Assembly: GCA_002344825.1 (NCBI GenBank) | Contig: DDUN01000014.1 | Location: 1 to 38,488, forward strand | Source of the DNA: Candidatus Multiplicimicrobium inquinatum | GTDB taxonomy: Bacteria; Omnitrophota; Omnitrophia; Omnitrophales; Aquincolibacteriaceae | Length of the DNA: 38,488 bases | Reading direction: 5' to 3' | Shown: piece after piece, positions 1-6,989 of the stretch | Layout: each line of letters opens with the position of its first letter | Position numbering within the stretch: the stretch's first letter is position 1 | Notes under the pieces: generated by a model | Seen by the model: the letters and a program-made list of their open reading frames with translations, nothing else | Told to the model about the DNA's origin: nothing | The model's database searches: none | Position numbers and translations under genes: made by a program

Positions 1-912
1 AATAATTTTCTTTTCGGAGATGGTGGAAAGCTTGCCTAAACCGCGGCAGCTGGTACAGGCTCCATAGGGGCTATTGAATGAAAAAAGATTGGGGGTCAAC
101 CTTGATTTAAAACCGGCACCGTCTTCAGCACGCGCCAAAAGAAACCGCTCAATCGAATCCGGCCCTGTTTTTTTTCCATCCCAAACAGCGATCTCGCCTT
201 CGGCAAGTTCCGCGGCGGTTTGAACGGCCTTTTCCAAGCGCAGACGCTCCGTGCTCCGAACCGTCAATTGATCCACAATCACTTCAATGTCATGACGAAA
301 TGTTTTTTTTAACTTTGTATCGGGCTTAATCCATTCCGGTTTTCCGTCAATACGGACATAATCAAAACCTTTTTTGACCAAAGCCTGAAATACTTGGTTG
401 TGCTCCCCCTTCCGGCCTCGCACAACCGGCGCAAGCACCGTTAAGGGCTTATCCAAAAAGCGTTCTTCCAAACGGTCGGCAAGATCCTCTAAAGCAATTC
501 CGGTATTTTCATCGACATCTTCTGAAGCTCCGGCTTTGGCAAACAATAAACGCAAAAAATCAAAAATTTCTGTGGTGGTTGCGACGGTCGAGCGAGGATG
601 ATGCGCGCCGGATTTCTGATCGATCGCGACGCTCGGAGAAAGGCCGCCGATATAATCCACTTCCGGCTTTTTTAATTTCTCAAGAAATTGACGTGCATAT
701 GAAGATAAACTTTCGAGGTAACGGCGCTGGCCTTCGGCGTAAATCGTATCAAACGCCAATGTCGACTTACCGGAACCGGAAAGACCGGTAATCACCGTAA
801 TCTTATTGCGCGGAATTTTGACTGAAATGTTTTTAAGGTTGTTTTCGCGCGCGCCGCGCACCGTAATCCATTCTTGCACCGGCGCTGCTTTTTTTTGAAC
901 ACCGGCTGTCAT
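1..912 (-). CDS. uvrA: Excinuclease ABC subunit A, N-terminal part (cut by window edge)
   Basis: UvrA is the damage-sensing ATPase of nucleotide excision repair; with UvrB it scans DNA for bulky lesions in the cytoplasm. The first 304 codons are present and open to the left edge. Near the N-terminus I see a typical UvrA opening (ITVRGARENNLKNI), the Walker A loop GLSGSGKST, then YAEGQRRYLESLSSYARQF and SPSVAIDQKS, which are hallmark UvrA blocks. The last visible residues contain CTSCRGLG, one side of the first zinc module. ATG at 912-910 begins 3 bases after the nadX stop, so it is the last visible gene of the folK operon. There is no GGAGG; TGATC just before the ATG fits the outer part of an extended Shine-Dalgarno. 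No frameshift is seen. Confidence 0.97.
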   Translation of the reverse strand, partial: MTAGVQKKAAPVQEWITVRGARENNLKNISVKIPRNKITVITGLSGSGKSTLAFDTIYAEGQRRYLESLSSYARQFLEKLKKPEVDYIGGLSPSVAIDQKSGAHHPRSTVATTTEIFDFLRLLFAKAGASEDVDENTGIALEDLADRLEERFLDKPLTVLAPVVRGRKGEHNQVFQALVKKGFDYVRIDGKPEWIKPDTKLKKTFRHDIEVIVDQLTVRSTERLRLEKAVQTAAELAEGEIAVWDGKKTGPDSIERFLLARAEDGAGFKSRLTPNLFSFNSPYGACTSCRGLGKLSTISEKKII

Positions 913-915
913 AGA

Positions 916-1728
916 TCAGGTTCCGATTTTCACAGAATAAAAATATTTGCGCAAACAAGCAATCGCTGAAAGTACCGCCAAATAACTGGTTTTGGGATTG
1001 TCGGGTGATGGTACGTTTGAAGTGCGGCATTCTATTTTTCCAAATTTTCCTTCAACCTGAACCTCGTGTTCATTTCTGCTCCACCCTCGGGCGGTCCAGA
1101 TTTCAACTTTGGTCTTTTTAGCTCCGGAACCGGCTAAACTCAAAATTATCGAGACGTTAATATTTTTAGGAAATCCAGCAACCGCTTGCTCTGCAGTTCC
1201 TCGGAACAAACAAACCGGGGAACGCCCTTTCAATAAGCCCGCTACTTTTTTCCCTTTGAAGTAGGGGGCGCCTTCAAGTGCTTCGGGAGGCTTACGCGTA
1301 ATCAATTTGACTTTAAGCGGGCCGGACTCGCGCGCAGCGAGCACACCATCAATACCGACAACCGCTCCGGAAGGACAGAGAACCGATGATTCAGGATATT
1401 TCCTAAAAAATCTTGGACTTACTGCCAACAAACCACCCACACTCATAATCAACATCGATTTTCCCAGCGGTACAGCTTTGGAAATTAAATTAGTCGCTAA
1501 ATCAGGGGTAGCAGCTTCAATCAAAAAATCGGAATATTCTATCGTTTCATCAAAGTCAGCCAACTCAGCACGGGAATGCATTTTCTTCAGAAGATCACGC
1601 GCTTTATCCGTGCGATGCTCGCAAATGTAGGCAAGGCGGGCAAACTCAGAAAAATGGGTTTGAAGCGCTTGAGCAAGACGTGCGCCAATGGCACCGCATC
1701 CGATCAAACCGACTTGGACTTTCTTCAT
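916..1728 (-). CDS. nadX: L-aspartate dehydrogenase
   Basis: 270 residues. Oxidises L-aspartate with NAD(P)+ to iminoaspartate, which NadA can use to make quinolinate for NAD; it replaces aspartate oxidase NadB in organisms that have it. The N-terminus is a Rossmann fold with VGLIGCGAIGARLA (residues 6-19). The family block NINV appears at 189-192, a conserved catalytic-type histidine lies in NEHEV near 221, and NPKTSYLA at 244-251 is diagnostic. It starts 8 bases after panD and ends 3 bases before uvrA, so it is co-transcribed. Sharing an operon with panD puts two enzymes competing for aspartate under one control. The bases before ATG are CTCCTTCC, the complement of a Shine-Dalgarno, so translation probably depends on coupling to panD. 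Confidence 0.9.
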   Translation of the reverse strand: MKKVQVGLIGCGAIGARLAQALQTHFSEFARLAYICEHRTDKARDLLKKMHSRAELADFDETIEYSDFLIEAATPDLATNLISKAVPLGKSMLIMSVGGLLAVSPRFFRKYPESSVLCPSGAVVGIDGVLAARESGPLKVKLITRKPPEALEGAPYFKGKKVAGLLKGRSPVCLFRGTAEQAVAGFPKNINVSIILSLAGSGAKKTKVEIWTARGWSRNEHEVQVEGKFGKIECRTSNVPSPDNPKTSYLAVLSAIACLRKYFYSVKIGT

Positions 1729-1736
1729 GGAAGGAG

Positions 1737-2120
1737 TTAACCGAGCAACGCGGGAATTGAAGCCTTATCCGTTTTAACTAATTTATTTTGAGCATCAACC
1801 GAAACAACCAGCGGATGATGAGAAGTAAGTTCTTTTTCATCCAAAACAACAAACGTCATCACAATCAGCATATCGCCCGGCTTACCATGCTTCGCGCATC
1901 CGCCGTTCAAGCAAATTTTTCCGGAGCCCGCGGGACCGGGAATAGCGTACGTTTCCATCCGCGCGCCATTCGTTAAATTCGCAATGGTCACCTTCTCAAA
2001 TGAAACAAACCCGGCGGCTTTCATCAAAGTTTCGTCGATGGTGACGCTTCCTTCATAATCTACCTTAGCTTCCGTCACCGTCACACGCTGAATTTTTCCG
2101 CCTAAAATCTGTCTTTGCAT
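1737..2120 (-). CDS. panD: Aspartate 1-decarboxylase
   Basis: 127 residues, the usual PanD length. Decarboxylates L-aspartate to beta-alanine, the substrate of PanC encoded just upstream. PanD is a pyruvoyl enzyme that cleaves itself; the cleavage pair Gly24-Ser25 is present in YEGSVTID, and Lys9 and the block NLTNGARMETYAI are conserved. One departure from the common form is LNGGCAKHGKPGD where many PanD proteins read LNGAAARL..GD, so the loop next to the pyruvoyl site carries Gly-Cys. AGGTGA lies 8 bases before the ATG. The gene follows panC after 35 bases and precedes nadX by 8 bases. Confidence 0.95.
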   Translation of the reverse strand: MQRQILGGKIQRVTVTEAKVDYEGSVTIDETLMKAAGFVSFEKVTIANLTNGARMETYAIPGPAGSGKICLNGGCAKHGKPGDMLIVMTFVVLDEKELTSHHPLVVSVDAQNKLVKTDKASIPALLG

Positions 2121-2155
2121 CTTCTTCTCACCTTGTTAATGGTTCGTATCCAAAT

Positions 2156-3019
2156 CTACGTTTTGGGAGCGCGGATTATAACATTGTCAATGAGCCGTGT
2201 CTCCCCCGCAAAACAAGCGGCAATAAGACGCATCCCGCGTCGGTTCTTCTTAAGCGGTTCAAGAGTTTGTCCGTCTACAAACTCAAAGTATTGCGGTCGC
2301 AAACCTAAATGTTTCAAATCCCACAGCGCCGTTTTTTGAATGCGCACCAGAGGTTCTTTTTCGGCGGCTTTCCGCGCCGCAATTCTTAAAGCCCGTGCGA
2401 ATAACCCAGCTTTTCGCCGATCTGAAAAAGACAGATAACGGTTGCGCGAACTCATAGCTAACCCGTCTTTTTCGCGAAGGGTCGGCAAAACCTTCAGGCT
2501 CACCGGAAACTTAAAATCCTCAATCAGTCTTTTAATCACGCGGGTTTGCTGCCAATCCTTTTCTCCAAAATACGCATTACACGCGCCGCTTAAATTAAAC
2601 AGCTTGGCAACAACCGTTGCAACTCCTTCAAAGTGTCCGGGACGATACCGTCCGCAAAGCGAATGAATTAAATACGGGGTTTTTACGGAGTCAATCGCAA
2701 CTGAGCAAACCGTTCCCTTAGGGTAAACCTCTTCAACGGACGGATAAAATAAATAATCTACCCCGGCTTTTTTGAGCAGCGCAACATCCTGTTTCAAAAC
2801 ACGCGGATACTTTTTAAAATCTTCGTCCGGTCCAAACTGAGTTGGATTCACAAAAATGCTGACCGCGGTCAGGTTATTTTGATTTTTAGATTTACGCACC
2901 AGCGAAAGGTGCCCTTCGTGCAAAGCCCCCATGGTCGGGACAAAGCCGATGGACTTCCCGCTTCTGCGGGCTTTCTCAAGCGTTATTTGAAATTGTTTGG
3001 CAGACCGGATCAGAATCAT
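2156..3019 (-). CDS. panC: Pantothenate synthetase (pantoate--beta-alanine ligase)
   Basis: 287 residues. Joins pantoate and beta-alanine with ATP to give pantothenate, the coenzyme A precursor. Nucleotidyltransferase motifs are complete: FVPTMGALHEGHLSL (26-40, containing the HIGH-like HEGH), FVNPTQFGPDEDFKKYPR (56-73), GRYRPGHFEG (123-132), FGEKDWQQ (151-158) and the KMSKS-like MSSRNRYLS (189-197). The ATG is preceded by GGAG at about 8 bases. Its first 44 bases overlap the 3' end of folK, which indicates translational coupling. panB is not in this window. Confidence 0.97.
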   Translation of the reverse strand: MILIRSAKQFQITLEKARRSGKSIGFVPTMGALHEGHLSLVRKSKNQNNLTAVSIFVNPTQFGPDEDFKKYPRVLKQDVALLKKAGVDYLFYPSVEEVYPKGTVCSVAIDSVKTPYLIHSLCGRYRPGHFEGVATVVAKLFNLSGACNAYFGEKDWQQTRVIKRLIEDFKFPVSLKVLPTLREKDGLAMSSRNRYLSFSDRRKAGLFARALRIAARKAAEKEPLVRIQKTALWDLKHLGLRPQYFEFVDGQTLEPLKKNRRGMRLIAACFAGETRLIDNVIIRAPKT

Positions 3020-3503
3020 ACTTTTTAACTCCGCTCAATTCAACGGCAGATAACAAAGACAGCATTTCACGAACACTCTTTTTAATTTGCGGATGCTTCC
3101 ATTCAGGAGCGATCTCGGCAAGCGGAACGAGAACAAACGCCCGTGTTGGAAGCCGCGGATGCGGGACGATTAAATCCGCGCTTGAAATTATCTCTGTGCC
3201 GTAAAAAAGTAAATCCAAATCCAAAACACGCGGAGCATTGGGAATACTGCGCACACGTCCGGCTCCGGACTCGATCGTCATTAAAATTTGATGGAATACT
3301 TTGACCGGCAATTCAGTGTCAAATGAGCATGCCGCGTTCAAATAGTCCGGACCTACGCCTCCGACAGGAACTGTTTCGTAAAAAGAGGATACTTGCCAGG
3401 TCCGCGGAAAAGCCAAGGCTTTTAATGTGTCCAGCGCCGCCGCCAAACAGGACGCCCGCTCTCCCAAATTGGCCCCTAACCCTATAAAAACTTTATTCTG
3501 CAT
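2976..3503 (-). CDS. folK: 6-hydroxymethyl-7,8-dihydropterin pyrophosphokinase
   Basis: 175 residues from ATG 3503. Transfers pyrophosphate from ATP to 6-hydroxymethyl-dihydropterin in folate synthesis. Motifs: FIGLGANLGER near the N-terminus, PVGGVGPDYLNA, GRVRSIPNAPRVLDLDLLFYG (the HPPK signature region) and VPHPRLPTRAFVLVPLAEIAP. An in-frame GTG at 3527 would add eight residues (MSSFIIRS) that are not typical. The ATG at 3503 is preferred because the protein then starts directly with the first beta strand. TATAAT ends only 7 bases before this ATG, which would give a leaderless message. The C-terminus overlaps panC by 44 bases. Confidence 0.93.
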   Translation of the reverse strand: MQNKVFIGLGANLGERASCLAAALDTLKALAFPRTWQVSSFYETVPVGGVGPDYLNAACSFDTELPVKVFHQILMTIESGAGRVRSIPNAPRVLDLDLLFYGTEIISSADLIVPHPRLPTRAFVLVPLAEIAPEWKHPQIKKSVREMLSLLSAVELSGVKKYDSDPVCQTISNNA

Positions 3504-3510
3504 GGAGCGG

Positions 3511-3539
3511 ATTATAAATGAGGACACAAGTTATGTGTA
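3511..3539 (-). promoter_or_regulatory. Promoter of the folK-panC-panD-nadX-uvrA operon
   Basis: On the minus strand a perfect TATAAT (plus 3511-3516) is preceded after 17 bases by TACACA (plus 3534-3539), four of six matches to TTGACA. Transcription would begin at about 3504-3503, at the folK ATG. The -35 lies inside the palindrome at 3527-3548. Confidence 0.55.
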
Positions 3540-3548
3540 CATAACTTG
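3527..3548. promoter_or_regulatory. Perfect 10-bp inverted repeat, likely operator over the folK promoter
   Basis: CAAGTTATGT at 3527-3536 is matched by ACATAACTTG at 3539-3548, separated by GT. The repeat covers the -35 hexamer of the predicted folK promoter. That position and symmetry are typical of a dimeric repressor site. The regulator is unknown. Confidence 0.5.
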
Positions 3549-3552
3549 CATG

Positions 3553-3572
3553 TCTGCCTGCCGGTGGGCAGA
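3553..3572. repeat. Short GC-rich hairpin of the CTGCC...GGCAG type
   Basis: TCTGCC (3553-3558) pairs with GGCAGA (3567-3572) around an eight-base loop TGCCGGTG. From memory, similar CTGCCTGCCGG-type hairpins are scattered through intergenic DNA of several uncultured bacterial lineages. No second copy is seen in this window. Confidence 0.4.
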
Positions 3573-3577
3573 AATTT

Positions 3578-3620
3578 ATCCTGAGCAAGCCCAAAAGTAA
3601 AGGGCTTGTCGACGAAGGAT
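3578..3620. repeat. Imperfect hairpin of the ATCCTGAGC...GAAGGAT type
   Basis: ATCCT (3578-3582) and AGGAT (3616-3620) form the outer stem, and CAAGCCC (3586-3592) with GGGCTTG (3602-3608) the inner stem, around AAAAGTAAA. It resembles a dispersed repetitive palindrome with outer ends ATCCTGAGC and GAAGGAT found in many bacterial genomes (recalled, not searched). It lies in the 162-base gap between folK and the next gene upstream and could end that gene's transcript, although no T-run follows. Confidence 0.45.
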
Positions 3621-3665
3621 CATGTGAAGACACTTACGGCCCAGGGACCAACAACCTATCCGGAT

Positions 3666-4457
3666 CTAAGCGGCGTTATTGCGGCGGGGAAACTGAAATT
3701 GGAAATCGGGATTCATGCGCTTCAAATCAGCGGCAAGCTGAGCCACCTTGGCGCGCATCGCATCATTTTGCGCTTCGTTCCACTCGTAAAATGCACTCAG
3801 AAATTCATCCATTTTTTTGTCGTAGAAATTTTCTTTTTCATAAAGGTTAATTTCCGTGACCAAACTATTAAAATGCTTATCACGAAAAGTTTGTACAAAA
3901 GTGAAATAGTCTTCGCGCACCAGTTCAATAATACGCTGATAATATTTGAAATCCGCGGCCATTTTTTCAAGCACCAATGCGATTCCCGTTTTCTTGCGGT
4001 TCATCTGCTGATGGTATTTAGCCGCTTCAGCGTAATATTGCGCGGCAAGCGCCTGATAATGCTCTTCAGACGATTGAAACAAGATTTTACGCTTACTTTT
4101 ACCCACTAAATCCTGAAAGAGAGAGGTGTGCATCAGTAAGTGATCCGCGTTCACTTTATAAATAAAATACCGAACGGTTCGATCTTCAGTACCCTTCACC
4201 CAATCCATAATGTCGCTTGAATGCTTGGAAAGATAAGGATCCGCCATTTCATGATACTCCGGCAAAGCGATTGCAAACATCAAGTGGGCAAGATAAACAT
4301 TCACATCTTCATCCGTAGCTTGCTTGCGGACGAGTTGCGGATGCTCTTCTTTGGTTTTGATGATGGCCGACAAAAGAAAGCGCAACGCTGAGTCACGCTC
4401 ATTTGCAGTCATATCAAAATAAATAAATTGATTATTTGGTGCTTTATTCTTCTTCAT
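3666..4457 (-). CDS. Conserved-looking protein of unknown function
   Basis: 263 residues from ATG 4457; a TTG nine bases further up is also in frame. I do not recognise a family. The protein has no signal peptide and no membrane segment. It looks almost entirely alpha-helical, rich in Lys, Glu, Gln, Tyr and Phe, with many charged heptad-like stretches after residue 120, and it ends in basic and Asn/Ala residues (FPRRNNAA). Codon use resembles the neighbours, which supports a real gene. A candidate extended -10 (TGCTATAAC) lies a few bases upstream of the start. It stands alone between recO and folK on the same strand. Confidence 0.75.
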   Translation of the reverse strand: MKKNKAPNNQFIYFDMTANERDSALRFLLSAIIKTKEEHPQLVRKQATDEDVNVYLAHLMFAIALPEYHEMADPYLSKHSSDIMDWVKGTEDRTVRYFIYKVNADHLLMHTSLFQDLVGKSKRKILFQSSEEHYQALAAQYYAEAAKYHQQMNRKKTGIALVLEKMAADFKYYQRIIELVREDYFTFVQTFRDKHFNSLVTEINLYEKENFYDKKMDEFLSAFYEWNEAQNDAMRAKVAQLAADLKRMNPDFQFQFPRRNNAA

Positions 4458-4575
4458 ATAGATCAAGTTATAGCATCAAAGCCTTTTTTAAATTATTTAT
4501 CTTCTATTGTGAACATAGCATGAGGTATTTATTAAGTCAAATTTTGGGCTAAAAAAGCCTTTCTCGAGGGGAAAA

Positions 4576-5328
4576 TCAGGCATTTCTAAGCAACTGCGCA
4601 CGAACCTTAAGGGACTTGAGGGGCTTTCCCAGCCGGTATAAAAGGAACTGATAAAGCATGTTTTGAACCTCAATCTCAGCCTGCAAAGTAAAGGTTTCGC
4701 GCAAACAAGCCTCGATAGCCTGAGATGACAAAAAACGCAACAATTTGAGAGACTCCGTCCCGATTTTTTTAGATCCCAAATCATCGCCCTTATGCGCGGA
4801 GCAAAGCAAACCGCCTTCTCTCACTGAAAAAAAGGCTGACTCCGGCAAAGGCACGGCGCATTTCAAACAGTGATCCAAATGAGGCTGCCAGCCGATTTCA
4901 TTCAGCAGTTTCATTTCAAAAAGATTGCGTAGTTTAACCGCGGGCAGAACGCTTAAGTACCGAAAACAAATCTGCAACAACTCAAAAATCTGGGGATGCG
5001 GATCACGGGTTTCGGTTAACTCTTCCGTTAGCTCACAAAAAAAAGAAGCGTCTAAAAGACTTTCAAGAGAAGACCGCATATGCGGATAACTATCGATAAT
5101 TGATGTTTCGGAAACGAGCTGCAAATCCGAACGCTTTTTTTCATAAAAAAGAATTTCAAGGTGGGTAAAAAGCTCAAACTCGGCGCCTCGCCGTTCGCCC
5201 TCGCGATGAATCCCCTTGGCTATCCCCTGAATCTTACCGTATTCCTGCGTAAAAAAAGTAATGATGAGCGAGCTGGAACGGAAAGGGCGTGTGCGAAGAA
5301 CAATCGCTTCTGTCTTCAGGATACTCAT
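4576..5328 (-). CDS. recO: DNA repair protein RecO
   Basis: 250 residues. RecO anneals single strands and, with RecR, helps load RecA at gaps in the RecF pathway. The N-terminal OB fold begins MSILKTEAIVLRTRPF, typical of RecO, and is followed by the helical domain. The zinc site is C154-x2-C157 and C176-x2-H179; the fourth ligand is His where Cys is more common. The start is ATG 5328, which overlaps the ybeY stop as ATGA; an upstream in-frame start at 5349 would lie inside ybeY and is less likely. phoH-ybeY-recO is a frequent gene order. Confidence 0.93.
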   Translation of the reverse strand: MSILKTEAIVLRTRPFRSSSLIITFFTQEYGKIQGIAKGIHREGERRGAEFELFTHLEILFYEKKRSDLQLVSETSIIDSYPHMRSSLESLLDASFFCELTEELTETRDPHPQIFELLQICFRYLSVLPAVKLRNLFEMKLLNEIGWQPHLDHCLKCAVPLPESAFFSVREGGLLCSAHKGDDLGSKKIGTESLKLLRFLSSQAIEACLRETFTLQAEIEVQNMLYQFLLYRLGKPLKSLKVRAQLLRNA

Positions 5329-5828
5329 GAATCGACCAACGACTGACAACTTACGGCCGACGACTTGAAGATTTTATTTAAAATTTTCATTTGATAACTT
5401 TGCATTTCGTTAAAACCTTTTTTAGTTTCGTCTTCATAGCCCAGACAATGCAAAATGCCGTGACACAGATAAAGCGCTGACTCATATTCAAAGCTGGTTC
5501 CATATTCTTGAGCGTTACGTTCAGCGACATCCAAACAAATAATAATCTCTCCCAAAAAAAGCGGCGGATTCGAATTCAAAACCTTAGCAGAAAGCCTCAC
5601 CCTCCCTTTTTTCTCGATATAACTGAATGACAACACATCTGTCGTGCCTTTGTGCTTCATCAGCTTTTGATTGAGCGCAGCCATCTTCTTATCGCGCACC
5701 AAGATCACACTGAGCCCGGCGGATTCAAACTTGAGCGCCTTTAGAATAGCCTGGGCATTCTTCTGAAATTGAGGGAAAAACTTTTCGTCCGTTTTTTTCG
5801 CAGCGGATAAATCAACTGAAAATTTCAT
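5325..5828 (-). CDS. ybeY: Endoribonuclease YbeY (16S rRNA maturation)
   Basis: 167 residues. YbeY is a zinc endoribonuclease for 16S rRNA 3' maturation and ribosome quality control. The metal motif is HGILHCLGYED, with ligands H123, H127 and Asp at 133 where E. coli has His; Asp is tolerated in the family signature. Upstream, GTTDVLSFSY and LGEIIICLDVA match the conserved family blocks. The gene overlaps recO by 4 bases (ATGA). About 140 bases separate it from phoH, and most of that gap is a palindromic element. No clear Shine-Dalgarno precedes the ATG. Confidence 0.93.
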   Translation of the reverse strand: MKFSVDLSAAKKTDEKFFPQFQKNAQAILKALKFESAGLSVILVRDKKMAALNQKLMKHKGTTDVLSFSYIEKKGRVRLSAKVLNSNPPLFLGEIIICLDVAERNAQEYGTSFEYESALYLCHGILHCLGYEDETKKGFNEMQSYQMKILNKIFKSSAVSCQSLVDS

Positions 5829-5847
5829 TGGAATACCATGAAGCGCA

Positions 5848-5970
5848 TAATTTGTTCAGAATGGTTCAGATGCAAGGAACATGCAAGCGCCCGCGGAGGC
5901 GTATCCGCTAATACGCCGCACAAGGAAGCGCAGCATGTGACGCAGCAGATGGGCCATTATGGACAAATTA
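5848..5970. repeat. Concentric imperfect palindrome, candidate mobile or REP-like element
   Basis: The outer arms 5848-5864 and 5954-5970 are reverse complements at 15 of 17 positions. The inner hairpin GGCGTAT (5898-5904) and ATACGCC (5911-5917) is perfect with a six-base loop and shares almost the same centre. Partial complementarity continues between the two levels (ACATGC and GCGC blocks). The right end covers the phoH stop codon. It fills nearly the whole phoH-ybeY gap. No transposase is present. Confidence 0.6.
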
Positions 5971-6909
5971 CTTCTGAGCGTGTTCGTGCGACTCGTACGC
6001 TTTGATAATTCCTCGAACCAAAGGATGCCTCACCACATCCTTGTCATCCATCTGAATAAAATCAATGCCTTCCACATCCGAAAGCACCTTTCGCGCTTCG
6101 ACTAAACCTGAAAGTTGTCCCCGCGGCAAATCAATTTGGGTCACATCCCCGGTGAGCACCATTTTTGCCCCCATTCCCAAACGCGTTAAAAACATTTTCA
6201 TTTGGCTGTAAGTGCAATTCTGCGCTTCATCCAAAATAATGAAAGCCTGATTCAAAGTGCGCCCGCGCATATAAGCCAAAGGCGCGATTTCAATCATTTC
6301 ACGGTCAAAACACTTGGCAACTTCATCCACATCCATCATGTCATAAAGCGCGTCATAAAGCGGGCGCAAATAGGGATTTACTTTTTCTTCCAAATCACCG
6401 GGCAAAAACCCTAGACTTTCGCCCGCTTCGACCGCGGGACGGGCTAAAATAATCTTCTTCACTTCTCGCTTACGCAAAGCATGTACCGCTGCCGCAACGG
6501 CAAGATAGGTTTTTCCCGTACCAGCAGGCCCAATCGCAAAAACAATATCATGTGTTTGAATCGACTTAAGATAGGCCAGCTGAGTCTTACTTTTCGGCTC
6601 AAACAATTTGCCTTTATGAAATATGGCTTCATGTTCGCCTGCCGCGGCGGCTGCTTCGGCTTGTTTGTGCGCAATCGTAGCCTCAGGCTGATTCACCGCG
6701 GGAACGCCTTTGCGAAACTTCGTTAAAAGCCCCATAAAAAAATCATAGGCTTGTTCAACCTGCGCGTCGTCACCGTTGATTTTCAGCCGTTCATTCTTGG
6801 CCGAAACCGTAACGTGATATTGCTTTTCGGCCTGTTTTAAATTCTGGTCCAAATTTCCGTAAAGATAAACTGCTTCCTGATTCGAAAACAAACGGATGAT
6901 TTTCTCCAC
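5968..6909 (-). CDS. phoH: PhoH-like ATPase (YbeZ)
   Basis: 313 residues. A cytoplasmic P-loop ATPase of the PhoH/YbeZ group, linked to RNA metabolism through its frequent pairing with ybeY. An N-terminal KH-like segment (about 1-65) precedes a linker of HKQAEAAAAAGEHEA type. The ATPase core has Walker A GPAGTGKT (127-134), ARPAVEAGESLGFLPGDLEEK (156-176) and Walker B FIILDEAQN (223-231), then VLTGDVTQIDLP. The start is GTG at 6909 with AAAGGAG six bases before it. The stop codon lies in the outer arm of the palindromic element at 5848-5970. Confidence 0.94.
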   Translation of the reverse strand: MEKIIRLFSNQEAVYLYGNLDQNLKQAEKQYHVTVSAKNERLKINGDDAQVEQAYDFFMGLLTKFRKGVPAVNQPEATIAHKQAEAAAAAGEHEAIFHKGKLFEPKSKTQLAYLKSIQTHDIVFAIGPAGTGKTYLAVAAAVHALRKREVKKIILARPAVEAGESLGFLPGDLEEKVNPYLRPLYDALYDMMDVDEVAKCFDREMIEIAPLAYMRGRTLNQAFIILDEAQNCTYSQMKMFLTRLGMGAKMVLTGDVTQIDLPRGQLSGLVEARKVLSDVEGIDFIQMDDKDVVRHPLVRGIIKAYESHEHAQK

Positions 6910-6923
6910 TGCTTCTCCTTTAG

Positions 6924-6985
6924 CTATGAGCTTTAAGCCTGAGCTTGCTCCGGACCTATGGTCGTATGACCACGCTCAACCGCGG
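6924..6985. repeat. Dispersed palindromic repeat, copy 1
   Basis: This 62-base stretch in the aspS-phoH gap matches, in reverse complement, 18905-18973. Shared blocks are CTATGAGCTTTAAGCC, GAGCTTGCTCCGGAC, GGTCGTATGACC and ACGCTCA.CCGCGG. It contains small palindromes (GAGCTTGCTC; GGTC-GTAT-GACC). Copy 1 lacks an eight-base duplication present in copy 2. Confidence 0.75.
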
Positions 6986-6989
6986 CTCT

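Noticed and set aside
2976..3019. Frameshift between folK and panC
   Set aside because: Both proteins are complete with intact ends, so the 44-base overlap is genuine coupling.
3606..4109. 167-codon plus-strand frame
   Set aside because: Antisense to the unknown gene at 3666-4457, with shadow-type composition and no ribosome site.
4497..4784. 95-codon minus-strand frame
   Set aside because: Mostly overlaps recO in another frame; cysteine and arginine-rich shadow.
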